Source: Endoryza sp044226045
GTDB lineage: Bacteria > Bacteroidota > Bacteroidia > Chitinophagales > Chitinophagaceae
Length of the DNA: 64,000 nucleotides
Direction of reading: 5' to 3'
Assembly: GCA_044226045.1 (NCBI GenBank)
Contig: JBGAHR010000005.1
Span: forward strand, 62,001-126,000
How positions within the stretch are numbered: the stretch's first letter is position 1; each line of letters opens with the position of its first letter. The translations under genes were made by a program, and so were the position numbers. Below are positions 7,995 through 16,829 of the stretch, piece by piece. The notes under the pieces were generated by a model. The model was given only the letters and a program-made list of their open reading frames with translations, was not told where the DNA came from and did not search any database.

Positions 7995-8813
7995 TTAACG
8001 ATTGGTGATGATAGAAGCGGAATTGGTTTTGGCCGTTACCCCTGTTTTCCCTCTGACCACTACCGTATACATTCTCAACCCAGCCGGCGCAAAAGCCGGA
8101 GCAGTGCCCCCTACAGTAATATAAGTGGTGGTGGTTCCTTTCTTTCTTAATTCCAGGGTGTCACTGATGATCGGCAGATTGAGCTGTACCCAATCGCTGA
8201 CCTCTTTGTGAGGAATGGCCTGGATGATCTCTGCCTTTTGCCGCCTGCTGTACAGGGTCAGCGTATCAAGAGGATTCATGATGAAGTTGGCGAGACGAAT
8301 TTTGTAGGTCTGGTATTCGGGAACAGGAAGCAGATCTTCTTTTACGCTCACACGAACAGTTGGAACCGTATCACCAATATAAAAAGTATAGAATTTTCCG
8401 GCATCCAGTGACTGGTTGAAGGTTAGCAGGGTATCCCCGGCAATCGGCGCGGGAACGTTGGGAACGACCGCGAGGTTAATACGGGCCAGCACCAGGTCGA
8501 AACGGATATTATTACCCGAAGGCACTGCTGCATAAACCGTTGAAGCCGGAAATACGTTCGTATAACTAAGCGCGTTACCCGTCAGTTTAACTCCGTTCCC
8601 ATACAGAAAAAACTGGGGTCCGGTAGTGGCATTGGGAGCGGTAGGCACCTGTGGTGTATTACCGGCGAAATTGTGAATCACCTTGATAAATGCCGATTGG
8701 GATGAATCGACATAGCCTGATTTTACATTCTCATCCAGCAGGTTTTTGGATCCGCAGGACGCCAGTAAGAGGCATCCCGCCGCTGCTGCATATATATTTT
8801 TTAGAAGTGTCAT
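7995..8813 (-). CDS. DUF4397 lipoprotein, third gene of the SusCD operon
   Basis: Predicted lipoprotein of 272 residues with lipobox LLASC (Cys 20). The first half has AFIKVIHNFAGNTPQV and FFLYGNGVKLTG; the second half has YKIRLANFIMNPLDTLTLYSRRQ and RMYTVVVRGKTG. This pattern of two beta domains fits DUF4397, although it is more divergent than its downstream neighbour. Spacing to susD is 18 bp. A role as a ligand-binding partner of SusC/SusD is an inference from the operon. Confidence 0.75.
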   Translation of the reverse strand: MTLLKNIYAAAAGCLLLASCGSKNLLDENVKSGYVDSSQSAFIKVIHNFAGNTPQVPTAPNATTGPQFFLYGNGVKLTGNALSYTNVFPASTVYAAVPSGNNIRFDLVLARINLAVVPNVPAPIAGDTLLTFNQSLDAGKFYTFYIGDTVPTVRVSVKEDLLPVPEYQTYKIRLANFIMNPLDTLTLYSRRQKAEIIQAIPHKEVSDWVQLNLPIISDTLELRKKGTTTTYITVGGTAPAFAPAGLRMYTVVVRGKTGVTAKTNSASIITNR

Positions 8814-8831
8814 GTGCTTTTGTTTTTCGGG

Positions 8832-10394
8832 TTATGGTAAGGAGAACCACACTTTTTTAGTATGATAATCCAGGTCAAATCCGCCAACTTTGGCAAGGGC
8901 ATCCACATTCCAGAGGTATTCTGAATTATAGCGTGGACGTACTCTTTCCGCCAGTTTGCCTCCATTGTCGGGGTAAAGACTGGTAATGGGAAGCCGGGAG
9001 TAAGTGGGATAAATATTAACCTCATCATAGGCATAACGTCGCATATCAACCCAGTTTTCCACGAAGCCCCATCCCCATAGCGACAGATATTTCTGACACA
9101 TGATCATACTGATGGTCAGGTCAGCGGAAGTAGCGGGTACCACAGCTGTGCTGCCAAGATAAGTTGTGCGATCGCCGGCCGAGATGGTACTGTATCCGGT
9201 AAAATGGGTCTGTAACATATCGAAATGCCCGTTGATCCCTTTTACGTATGCATCCAGGGCCATGTCTTTATCCCCTTTCCTGAAGGCCGCCTCCGCTTTC
9301 AGGAACTGCATTTCACTATAGGTCATGATCGGCCATTTTGCATCATTCTTGAAGAAGGTGCGTGCACCGGTATCGATACCTCCGGCAGGTGCCGTTGTTT
9401 GGGAAATAACTCCCCAGAAGCTATATACTTTCTGATTGGCCGGACTGAAATCGGCCTGCTGGTTACAGGGAATACCTCTGAAAACACCATCCGGAGAAGG
9501 CCTCATAATAAATTTGGCCCGTGGATCAATGACACCAGTGAATACGGTACCGTTCATGAGGTTTACCGGGAAGGCGCCAATTCTGAAACCACCTACGTTA
9601 TTACGGCTGGGCCCAAAGAAATTGCGCGCTGTTACATCCGGAAAAGCCAGGTTGAACTTCACCATCGCGTCATCATTGGTGGATGCCATGGCCAGATCTG
9701 CATACTTAATTACGCTGTCTGCCTTGTAATTACTCTTCAGGGAATAGCGGTGGAATATTCTTGCTTTGATTCCGTATACAAATTTTTTCCAGCGATCCAT
9801 ATTCCCGCCATAGAAGTACAGATCCCCTTCGGCCAGGGTAGACTTGCTCATGTCCGCTGCCAGTTGCCAGTATTTCAAGGCTGAATCGGTATAACGCAGC
9901 GCATATTCATAGGCCACATACTGACTGTCGTAATCGAAAGATAAGCGTCCTTTTTCAAAGGCCTGTCTGACAGGCAGGTCTCCGTGCATGTCTGCTACGG
10001 TTACCCAGCTCCAGGCATTCAGTGTATAGGCGGCTGCCACATAATCGAACTTCTTAACCACCAGGCCGGAGTCAATCATATCGATAATGTTGAATCCCAT
10101 ATTCCAGTAATGACCTCTCCACACATCTCCACCAAAGTCACTGGCGGGTGTATAGCCATGTCTTTCCCACTGGTTGAGGCCAACCACGCTGGCAAAGTTT
10201 TGTGTATACATGCCAATACCCCGGGAATCGAAGGCAATACCACGATGCATAGCCGAAATACAGGATTGCAATACCTGTTCCGGCGGTGCGTAGGTGGGAA
10301 GGTTGGGATTTTTATAGGCTTCATCCAGGTACTTCTTACAGGAAACACCCAGCAAGCTCATCGCCAACATTGACCAGATCAAAATTCGTTTCAT
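8832..10394 (-). CDS. SusD/RagB family substrate-binding lipoprotein
   Basis: Cell-surface lipoprotein that caps a SusC transporter and captures its substrate. It is 520 residues, with lipobox LLGVSC (Cys 19) followed by KKYLDEAYKNPN, the usual SusD start. The helical TPR-like part runs from about residue 100 (YVAAAYTLNAWSWVTVADMHGDLP) and the C-terminal part keeps the typical EMQFLKAEAAFRKGD and WVDMRRYAYDEVN segments. It lies 25 bp after susC. No glycoside hydrolase or peptidase is nearby, so the ligand is unknown. Confidence 0.92.
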   Translation of the reverse strand: MKRILIWSMLAMSLLGVSCKKYLDEAYKNPNLPTYAPPEQVLQSCISAMHRGIAFDSRGIGMYTQNFASVVGLNQWERHGYTPASDFGGDVWRGHYWNMGFNIIDMIDSGLVVKKFDYVAAAYTLNAWSWVTVADMHGDLPVRQAFEKGRLSFDYDSQYVAYEYALRYTDSALKYWQLAADMSKSTLAEGDLYFYGGNMDRWKKFVYGIKARIFHRYSLKSNYKADSVIKYADLAMASTNDDAMVKFNLAFPDVTARNFFGPSRNNVGGFRIGAFPVNLMNGTVFTGVIDPRAKFIMRPSPDGVFRGIPCNQQADFSPANQKVYSFWGVISQTTAPAGGIDTGARTFFKNDAKWPIMTYSEMQFLKAEAAFRKGDKDMALDAYVKGINGHFDMLQTHFTGYSTISAGDRTTYLGSTAVVPATSADLTISMIMCQKYLSLWGWGFVENWVDMRRYAYDEVNIYPTYSRLPITSLYPDNGGKLAERVRPRYNSEYLWNVDALAKVGGFDLDYHTKKVWFSLP

Positions 10395-10419
10395 ATAAAA
10401 TGTCGTTGAAGGTTGTTAA

Positions 10420-13400
10420 TTATTTAGTATTCCTGAACGTCACTCTCAATCCAAAATTCACTCCGATAGGAGTTGGCGTGTTCCCCAGATCTATGGCGAA
10501 GCCACCAACACCGCCGGTTGCCGGTGTATTACCGTTGGCAGCGGGATCGGGGCCTGAGTAGTTGGTAAACAGGAGCAGGTCTGTTCCGGTTACAAACAAA
10601 CTGGCAGCAGAGAACACTCTTGTTCTATTGAGGAATTCTTTTCCGAAATTGTAATTGAGGGTCACGTCTCTCAGGCGCAACCAGTTCACATCATGTTCCA
10701 CAAAATCAGAGGCCAGCACACGGCCGGTGTAATAGTCGTTCTGATAGTAGGGTACTACCGGAATCGTATTGCGGGTAGGATTGGCGGATTCCTGTAGTCC
10801 ATCGTTTAGCACTCCATTAACGATAATCGCTTTTTCACGATCGAGGGTGCGGGTACTCAAACCCTGCTGCAGGAGGTACAATTCCGTACCATTGAGTACA
10901 TCGCCACCTTTCTTCAGATCAAAAGTGAAGCTGAGGCGGAAATTGCGATAAGAGAAAGTATTGGTGAATCCCATCACGAAATCAGGATTGCGATCACCAA
11001 TGCTGACGTAGTTGGCGTTTACAATCGGATATCCGTTGGTGGGATCAATCAGCACTTCTCCTTTGGAGTTACGCTGGTAATCCTGTCCTCCGATGGTAGT
11101 GGTGGGATATCCTCTGTATAAACTGGCTCTGTAACTGGCGAGCCAGGAATCCGAATTGTAGAATTCTGGCAGCGGCAACCGGGTAACCTTGTTGGTTGTT
11201 TTCTGGAAGTTGACCCTGAAATCCCAGTTGATATTATTGTTACGGATGATTCCGAGATTGGCCACTGCCTCAAAACCTTTGTTGGTCAGGTCGGCAATGT
11301 TGGAAGTATACAGAATGAAACCGGTGGCATAGCTGGGACGGGCATTGGCAGCCACGGAATTCTTGATATCGATCTGGTAAACGGTCAGGTCGAGATTCAG
11401 CCTGTTATTAAACAAGTTCAGTTCAGCACCGGCTTCATAAGCAGTCTGCTGTTCGGGGAACAGATCGGGGTTGTTTGCACCAAAGCCATAGGCATAACCA
11501 TAACCGTTTGTACTGGAAACGGCGTTGGTATAAACCGACTGGTTAGAGTAGGGGGCTACTCTTTTACCAGTCCTGGCTATAGAGGCTCGCAACTTTCCAA
11601 AGTTCAGGATATTGTTCTTTGGCAGCAGTTCTGTAAAGATGAAGGCAGCATTGGCCGATGGATAGAAATAGGATCTTTTGTTTGGCGGAAATTCGGCCAG
11701 CCAGTCGTTTCTTCCGGCGATGTTGAGGTACAGGATGTCTTTGTAAGCGATGTTGAAATCGGCAAACAAACCGATGCTTCTCTGCAGTGTAAGCGTGTCG
11801 CGACCCTGTGTGCGGCTGTTCAGTCGCTTCAGGGGAGACGTGAATGCGTCCACCGACATGTTATCATAGTTGATATTCTTTCCCGGTGCAGTAAGGCTAT
11901 CACCTCTCGTGCTCCAGTCGGTAGTGGTGCGGTCATCGATAGCATTGCCGGCGCGAAGGGTAAAGCCCCAGTTGCCGAATTTCTTTCTGGCAGATGCCAG
12001 GAAGATAGAAGTAAATCCTTTGAACCGGCTGTTGTATTCTTCAATTCGTCCTACAACAGTATACGCGTTGAAAGATTCTTTATCGAGCAGGTAAGCACCG
12101 AACTGGCTATAGGCATCTGCGCCCAATTTCCAGTCGAAACTCAGCCAGTCGGTTGCAGTATAAGTCAGGCCGAGGTTAGCAGTAACCCGGTGTGTGCGAT
12201 CGAAGTTTTTGTTTCTGTTCACTTCGAAGAAAGGATTGTTTGCTTCTGCCGGATTGTCGGCGCCGGATGTTTTCGAAATGATTCTCCTGTTACCGTTTAT
12301 GTTTTCGTATTTGCGGGCATCATCATCGAGTGGCCAGCGCAGAAGAGACAGGTAATATCCGTCAGTTCCCCTGAACACTTTCCGGTTGAACTGATAGTAA
12401 TAAGCGAAACTTCCGGTGATCTCGAGGTTCTTGCTTACGCGGCTGAATACATTCACACGGGCGTTGATCTTTTTATTACCCGTATTCGGAATGGTTCCGT
12501 CCTGGTCGTAATAAGCGCCGCTGGCACGATAGGTAGTAGAACCGCGCCCCCCTTCGAGGGAGATATTATGCTTGAACGAGGTTCCCACTTCAAAGAAGTT
12601 CCTGGCGTTGTTGTACAAAAAAGTACCTGGCGCATATTTGGGGCCGAAGAAAGAACGGGTTGTATTCGCAAATGATCCGTTGGTACCGTTGTCATACACT
12701 TTTTGTACATCGTGAAAACGGTTGATCTGTTCAAAGCGGAAACTGTTATCATAAGACACTTTGAGCTTGCCTGCCTTACCCCGTTTGGTGGTGATGATGA
12801 TCGCTCCGTTACCCGCTTCCGTTCCGTACAAGGCAGCCGCCTCCGGTCCTTTCAGCACGTTGATACTTTCGATATCATCGGGGTTAATGTCGGCAGCGCG
12901 GTTGGTGTAGTCGTTGTTACGGTTGTCGATATCAGAGGCCAGTCTGTGTTGATTGAACACCGTATTGTTCAAAGGCACGCCGTCGAGGATGATCAGGGCC
13001 GAGTTGTCTCCGCCAATCGAGTTAAACCCGCGCAGCACGATCTGGGCAGAAGCACCCGGAGCACCACTCGTTGTGTTAACGGTAGCTCCAGCCACTCTTC
13101 CGGTAATGGCATTCATCCAGTTGTCGCGCTGGGTTTCATTGATCTCCTGTCCGGATACGCTCTGGCTGGCCGTACCCTGGGATCTCTTTGTTTTCTTAAT
13201 ACCAAAGGCCGTTGTGACCACTACTTCGGCCAACTGACCCTGGCTAACTGTAAGGGTTACTTGTAATTCGGGCGCATCTGTAACGGTAATTTTACGGGTT
13301 ACATAGCCTACTGAACTGATTTGAAGTTCATCGCCCTTTTGGGCTCTGATCAAAAAGGTTCCGTTAGATGTACTCTGCACCGATTTTTTGGTGCGGAGGT

Positions 13401-13542
13401 TGGTGATCGTAGCGGCGATCACCGGCTCATTGGTCTTTTCAGAACTGATAGTGCCTGTGACAGTTCTTTCCTGTGCAAACACACTCCAGAAAGAAAGCAG
13501 CAGGGGAAAAATCACTAGCAGTCGAATCATGACTTTTCTCAT
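10420..13542 (-). CDS. SusC/RagA family TonB-linked outer membrane transporter
   Basis: Outer-membrane importer of the SusC type, about 1040 residues. I place the start at the ATG at 13542, since the residues from there (MRKVMIRLLVIFPLLLSFWSVFAQ) form a clean signal peptide; an ATG 24 bp further upstream is possible. A CarboxypepD_reg-like domain follows (TVTGTISSEKTNEPVIAATI), then the plug with the SusC signatures LAEVVVTTAFGIKK and INVLKGPEAAALYGTEAGNG, and a large barrel. It is first in an operon with susD and two DUF4397 genes, and it sits behind a DeoR-type regulator. Confidence 0.93.
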   Translation of the reverse strand: MRKVMIRLLVIFPLLLSFWSVFAQERTVTGTISSEKTNEPVIAATITNLRTKKSVQSTSNGTFLIRAQKGDELQISSVGYVTRKITVTDAPELQVTLTVSQGQLAEVVVTTAFGIKKTKRSQGTASQSVSGQEINETQRDNWMNAITGRVAGATVNTTSGAPGASAQIVLRGFNSIGGDNSALIILDGVPLNNTVFNQHRLASDIDNRNNDYTNRAADINPDDIESINVLKGPEAAALYGTEAGNGAIIITTKRGKAGKLKVSYDNSFRFEQINRFHDVQKVYDNGTNGSFANTTRSFFGPKYAPGTFLYNNARNFFEVGTSFKHNISLEGGRGSTTYRASGAYYDQDGTIPNTGNKKINARVNVFSRVSKNLEITGSFAYYYQFNRKVFRGTDGYYLSLLRWPLDDDARKYENINGNRRIISKTSGADNPAEANNPFFEVNRNKNFDRTHRVTANLGLTYTATDWLSFDWKLGADAYSQFGAYLLDKESFNAYTVVGRIEEYNSRFKGFTSIFLASARKKFGNWGFTLRAGNAIDDRTTTDWSTRGDSLTAPGKNINYDNMSVDAFTSPLKRLNSRTQGRDTLTLQRSIGLFADFNIAYKDILYLNIAGRNDWLAEFPPNKRSYFYPSANAAFIFTELLPKNNILNFGKLRASIARTGKRVAPYSNQSVYTNAVSSTNGYGYAYGFGANNPDLFPEQQTAYEAGAELNLFNNRLNLDLTVYQIDIKNSVAANARPSYATGFILYTSNIADLTNKGFEAVANLGIIRNNNINWDFRVNFQKTTNKVTRLPLPEFYNSDSWLASYRASLYRGYPTTTIGGQDYQRNSKGEVLIDPTNGYPIVNANYVSIGDRNPDFVMGFTNTFSYRNFRLSFTFDLKKGGDVLNGTELYLLQQGLSTRTLDREKAIIVNGVLNDGLQESANPTRNTIPVVPYYQNDYYTGRVLASDFVEHDVNWLRLRDVTLNYNFGKEFLNRTRVFSAASLFVTGTDLLLFTNYSGPDPAANGNTPATGGVGGFAIDLGNTPTPIGVNFGLRVTFRNTK

Positions 13543-13600
13543 AATGGGTTTTTTAATTTGTAACATATTTATGCAGCCACGACACGCATGACTGTTGATC

Positions 13601-13630
13601 GGTTCGTTAGTTGGTTACTTGTTCGTTGGT
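13601..13630. repeat. Short degenerate octad tract upstream of susC
   Basis: GTTCGTTA, GTTGGTTA and CTTGTTCG-like units lie in the gap between the DeoR gene and susC. It is weaker than the tracts near 6930 and 15131. Confidence 0.3.
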
Positions 13631-13639
13631 GCTACTTGA

Positions 13640-14389
13640 TCAGAGAACGGTTATACCAGCTTCCACATAGGGTTTCAGAACAGGGTCTCCGGGATCGAGT
13701 TCGGTAATCAGGAGATCGATCTTTCCGACATCACTGACATGAATGGGTTGAACGGAGTTAATTTTTTCTGCAATCGTCAGGCAGATCACCTTTTTGGATG
13801 ATTCAATCATGGCTTTTTTAATTTGTACTACATCCCAGTCATTGTCTGTAATGCCATGGTCGATATCGATCGAGTTGATCCCGAGAAAGCACAGGTCGGC
13901 GTGTACCTGTCGGATTTTTTCGATGGCATCTGCTCCATAAGTGATCTTGGCGCTTTTGCTAACGCGATCACCAATCAGTATTACATCAATGTTGGGGTGA
14001 TTCATGTATTCAACTACCGCGGGAATGCTTCCGGAAATAAAAGTGGCACGAAGGGTTGGCGCCAATGCCCTGGCCATTTCAATAATAGTAGTGCCTCCAC
14101 TGGTTAGCACAAACATGCCGTCCTTTACCAGTTGAGCTGCTTTCTGGGCGATGATTTTTTTCTGTTGAAGGGAATAGACGTGGCCGTTGGGGTAATTTGT
14201 CTGGTTGAAAGAATGGGAGAGGGCGCCTCCATGAACTTTAATCAGCTTGCCTTCTTCCGCCAGTTCCTGCAGATCCCGGCGAATGGTATCTTCTGATACA
14301 CTCATCTCGGTCGACAATGACGAAGACAATAACCTGTTGTGCAGGTTAAGCTGATGCAGAATAAAGGCCTGGCGTTCCTTTTTAAGCAT
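13640..14389 (-). CDS. DeoR/GlpR family transcriptional regulator
   Basis: Repressor of the DeoR family, 249 residues from the chosen start. The N-terminal winged helix (about residues 3-57) shows the family pattern MSVSEDTIRRDLQELAEEGK followed by KVHGGAL. The C-terminal sugar-phosphate sensing domain includes TSGGTTIIEMARAL and DLCFLGINSID. The ATG at 14389 is preferred over one at 14410 because a TAnnTTTG box occupies 14408-14415, which would place the longer start inside the promoter. It is followed by susC on the same strand, so regulation of that operon by a phosphorylated carbohydrate is a reasonable inference. Confidence 0.9.
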   Translation of the reverse strand: MLKKERQAFILHQLNLHNRLLSSSLSTEMSVSEDTIRRDLQELAEEGKLIKVHGGALSHSFNQTNYPNGHVYSLQQKKIIAQKAAQLVKDGMFVLTSGGTTIIEMARALAPTLRATFISGSIPAVVEYMNHPNIDVILIGDRVSKSAKITYGADAIEKIRQVHADLCFLGINSIDIDHGITDNDWDVVQIKKAMIESSKKVICLTIAEKINSVQPIHVSDVGKIDLLITELDPGDPVLKPYVEAGITVL

Positions 14390-14407
14390 GTCCTTTTGGT
14401 TACCTAC

Positions 14408-14444
14408 CAAAAATAAGTGAAAAAACCGCAGAAAACCGCAGAAA
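14408..14444 (-). promoter_or_regulatory. DeoR-gene promoter with tandem 10-bp operator-like repeat
   Basis: The -7 box TATTTTTG (minus strand, 14415-14408) fits TAnnTTTG. Directly upstream, 14425-14444 is an exact tandem pair of TTTCTGCGGT read on the minus strand. The 10-bp period places both on one helix face, and they cover the -33 region. This fits an autoregulatory operator but is unproven. Confidence 0.5.
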
Positions 14445-14470
14445 CCATAAAATATTCCGCAAAGTCCGGC

Positions 14471-14500
14471 AAAAAAATGCCCCCCGTCAAGCGGAGGGCA
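14471..14500 (-). terminator. Terminator after the small barrel gene
   Basis: On the minus strand TGCCCTCC and GGGGGGCA form a GC-rich stem with one weak pair, followed by seven T residues. It lies 28 bp past the stop at 14528. Confidence 0.65.
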
Positions 14501-14527
14501 GGCCGATAAAGGCGAATAATTTTTTCT

Positions 14528-14977
14528 TTATTTAAATACAAATCGGGCAGAAAGGGCAAATGCATCAGGAACAAATCGAATACTCGGCGTTATATCGAGT
14601 TCGGGTTTCCAGTCGAGAGAGAGGTTGAGGGGTATGCCGGAAAATTTGTAATCCAGGCCAATGATTCCTGTCGGCCCTACATAAGAGTTATTGTCTTCAA
14701 ATCCTGCATACACACCGCCACCATAAAACCAGCTGAAACCGGCAGTTTGAAATGGCTTGTGAATTTCCAGTAAACCTCCAATACCAAACCGGCTTCCAAA
14801 TGAAACAAGCCCTTCGATAGCGCTGGTTTCGGTTATGAAATATTTTGCACTAACCGAATTGCTGAGAGTCGGGGAGGAGTTGCTGAAACGAATACCGGCA
14901 GCGAAACGATAATCCTGCGCATGGGAGACAAAAGAAAGTGAAAGAAATGTTACCAAGATAAAAATGATCCTTTTCAT
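14528..14977 (-). CDS. Small outer-membrane beta-barrel-like protein
   Basis: Exported protein of 149 residues with a clear signal peptide (LSLSFVSHAQ, cleavage near residue 20). The rest alternates polar and hydrophobic residues with repeated glycine and aromatic positions (YRFAAGIRFSN, GGGVYAGFED, LSLDWKPELD) and ends in FVFK, which is typical of an eight-stranded barrel. The function is unknown. It is monocistronic with its own terminator, and upstream (14978-15084) I see no feature other than AT-rich sequence. Confidence 0.65.
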   Translation of the reverse strand: MKRIIFILVTFLSLSFVSHAQDYRFAAGIRFSNSSPTLSNSVSAKYFITETSAIEGLVSFGSRFGIGGLLEIHKPFQTAGFSWFYGGGVYAGFEDNNSYVGPTGIIGLDYKFSGIPLNLSLDWKPELDITPSIRFVPDAFALSARFVFK

Positions 14978-15084
14978 GTTGTCCAGTTTAGTCCTCAGAA
15001 ACGAAAATAATGCCAGTGCTATTGATTGAAAGGTTGTTAAAGTATATATAGAATTTATTTAACAACAGAGGTGGGGATATAGAA

Positions 15085-15119
15085 GTTAGCGGTTTACAGT
15101 TTACAGTTGGCGGTTAATT
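15085..15119. repeat. Heptad tract, plus-oriented arm of a converging pair
   Basis: Five consecutive 7-bp units starting with GTT (GTTAGCG, GTTTACA twice, GTTGGCG, GTTAATT). It faces the reverse-oriented tract at 15131-15193. Confidence 0.65.
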
Positions 15120-15130
15120 CGAGAAAATTA

Positions 15131-15193
15131 AAAAGTCAAAAGTAAAAATTCAAAAGAGAAATCGCAAACCGCAAACCGTCAACCGCAAACATT
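15131..15193. repeat. Heptad tract, minus-oriented arm, nine units in register
   Basis: Nine consecutive 7-bp units: AAAAGTC, AAAAGTA, AAAATTC, AAAAGAG, AAATCGC, AAACCGC, AAACCGT, CAACCGC, AAACATT. The register is kept although the units vary. It ends 4 bp from the OstA stop codon, so it would be the 3' end of that transcript. Confidence 0.7.
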
Positions 15194-15197
15194 TTCC

Positions 15198-16829
15198 TCA
15201 TTCTCCAAACAACTCAAACCTGGTCTTGGGACGGCGGTCTTCTCTCCAACGGAAGCCTCTCAGTTCGCGTTCGGATTCGGGAAATTGTCGCAGCGGATAC
15301 ATGACGCCTTTTACATCATTAATGAAGACCACTCTTTGAAGCGCTTTATTGAGGAAACGCATATCGATTATATCCCCACTGGCCTTGTTAACTCCAACCA
15401 GTTTCTTGTCGTCATCTTCTATATAGTATATACTCTCTGCATTTCCCCTTGCCCGGATATTATCGATCACACCATCTATAAAATATCCATTCAGTCGATT
15501 GCCTCTGATCTGGTTGAACAGGTTTTCACGGGCCTTGTTTATCATCAGCCCGTTTTCAAACACAAACAGGCGATCGGCCTTTTTGTTTTTTGTATATAAA
15601 TAAATGGTGTCGCCGGTTACCTGGTTTTGATTTGACCAAACCACCGGATCCTGGAACAACTGGAAAATAGAATCTTTGCCGGAATAGAAAAGACTATCGG
15701 AAACAGCCTGCAGGGAATCTGAAAAAATTCTAACGTGCCGGTAAGCCTGGAAAAAACGATCGGCACTGTCATTATCAGACACCGGAGGATTCGTCACCAC
15801 CAATTTTCCCTTAATGGTGTCTTTGAGGGTGAGGCTGTCCATTCCATTTTTCATTCGGCTTAACCGGCCGGAGAACAGCGTATCAGCCGTAATATAAATG
15901 GAATCCGATTCCTGTTTAATGATCATGAGCGGGTGAAGAGTAGCCAGGAAATTACTTTCTTTCGCGTTGGCCAGTATCCGCCCGGCAATAACCGAAACAC
16001 CCTGTGCGGTGTCTGTATAAACCGCGTTTCCTTCCACCAGCCTTTCGCCGGTACTGTCGTTGGTCGACATCCGGTCGCCTTTTACCGTAACAGGCCCGTC
16101 TTCGATGGTGGTTCTGCTGGTGAAAACAGCTTTCTTGTTTTTCAAATCGTAGAATCCTTCCCTTGTACGTATTTTTCTTTTGGCGCTGTCTTCGATATAA
16201 GTTTGGGCAATGAACGTGGCAATCTCGGTACTGGTATTATAAAGCAGGGAGTCGGTCTTCAATTTGTATTTGGGATCTTTGAGGTTTACATTCTGTTTGA
16301 AGTAAACATCCTTCAGATCGGCATAGTACACGGCCTCTTTGCTGGTGAGAACGGAAGTGGCATTTTCAACGCGTCCGCCGGTGTGGTATTCCCCGATTTT
16401 CTGGTTAACATCGTATTGGATCTCTTCAGAAAAAAGACTTGTTTTTCCGTCGGTCAGTTTAACTTTTTTGCGCAGGTTGGCAATCCGTGTGTCTACATGA
16501 TACAGCAGGTACTGGGAATACGTGTTGATGCTGTCGTGGTCATTGATATGAACATTTCCAAATGCTTCAATGATCCTTGCGTTTCTGTTGTACACTGCGC
16601 TGTCACAATCGAAGAGGGTGTTACCTTGTTTGATCCGAACATGCCCTACGAAAAAATTAAACTCGTTCACAGAATCCACTCTTTTATATCCCTGCCGGTC
16701 GGAGTTCAGGAACTCAACCAGCTTCAGGGTACTGTCGGCCGGCGCCGGTGTGTTCACCTGGGTCTGTGAATAAAAGAAGGAGAGGATAAACGTCGTCAAT
16801 ACGATCAGCCGCCTGGATATCTTATTCAT
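15198..16829 (-). CDS. OstA/LptA-like periplasmic protein
   Basis: Member of the OstA-like family of Bacteroidota, 543 residues, likely carrying lipopolysaccharide or other lipids across the periplasm with LptD. A signal peptide (LIVLTTFILSFFYSQTQ) is followed by repeated beta strands typical of the jellyroll fold (DSVNEFNFFVGHVRIKQGNT, ALFDCDSAVYNRNARIIEAF-like blocks repeating about every 50 residues). The start at 16829 is chosen because its ATG overlaps the stop of the upstream mlaD-type gene (ATGAATAA), a layout for coupled translation. An in-frame ATG at 16850 is less likely. Confidence 0.82.
   Translation of the reverse strand: MNKISRRLIVLTTFILSFFYSQTQVNTPAPADSTLKLVEFLNSDRQGYKRVDSVNEFNFFVGHVRIKQGNTLFDCDSAVYNRNARIIEAFGNVHINDHDSINTYSQYLLYHVDTRIANLRKKVKLTDGKTSLFSEEIQYDVNQKIGEYHTGGRVENATSVLTSKEAVYYADLKDVYFKQNVNLKDPKYKLKTDSLLYNTSTEIATFIAQTYIEDSAKRKIRTREGFYDLKNKKAVFTSRTTIEDGPVTVKGDRMSTNDSTGERLVEGNAVYTDTAQGVSVIAGRILANAKESNFLATLHPLMIIKQESDSIYITADTLFSGRLSRMKNGMDSLTLKDTIKGKLVVTNPPVSDNDSADRFFQAYRHVRIFSDSLQAVSDSLFYSGKDSIFQLFQDPVVWSNQNQVTGDTIYLYTKNKKADRLFVFENGLMINKARENLFNQIRGNRLNGYFIDGVIDNIRARGNAESIYYIEDDDKKLVGVNKASGDIIDMRFLNKALQRVVFINDVKGVMYPLRQFPESERELRGFRWREDRRPKTRFELFGE

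Noticed and set aside
15933..16769. 278-residue plus-strand open frame
   Set aside because: It is antisense to ostA, Phe- and Val-rich as expected of a reverse-strand shadow, and has no start-site support.
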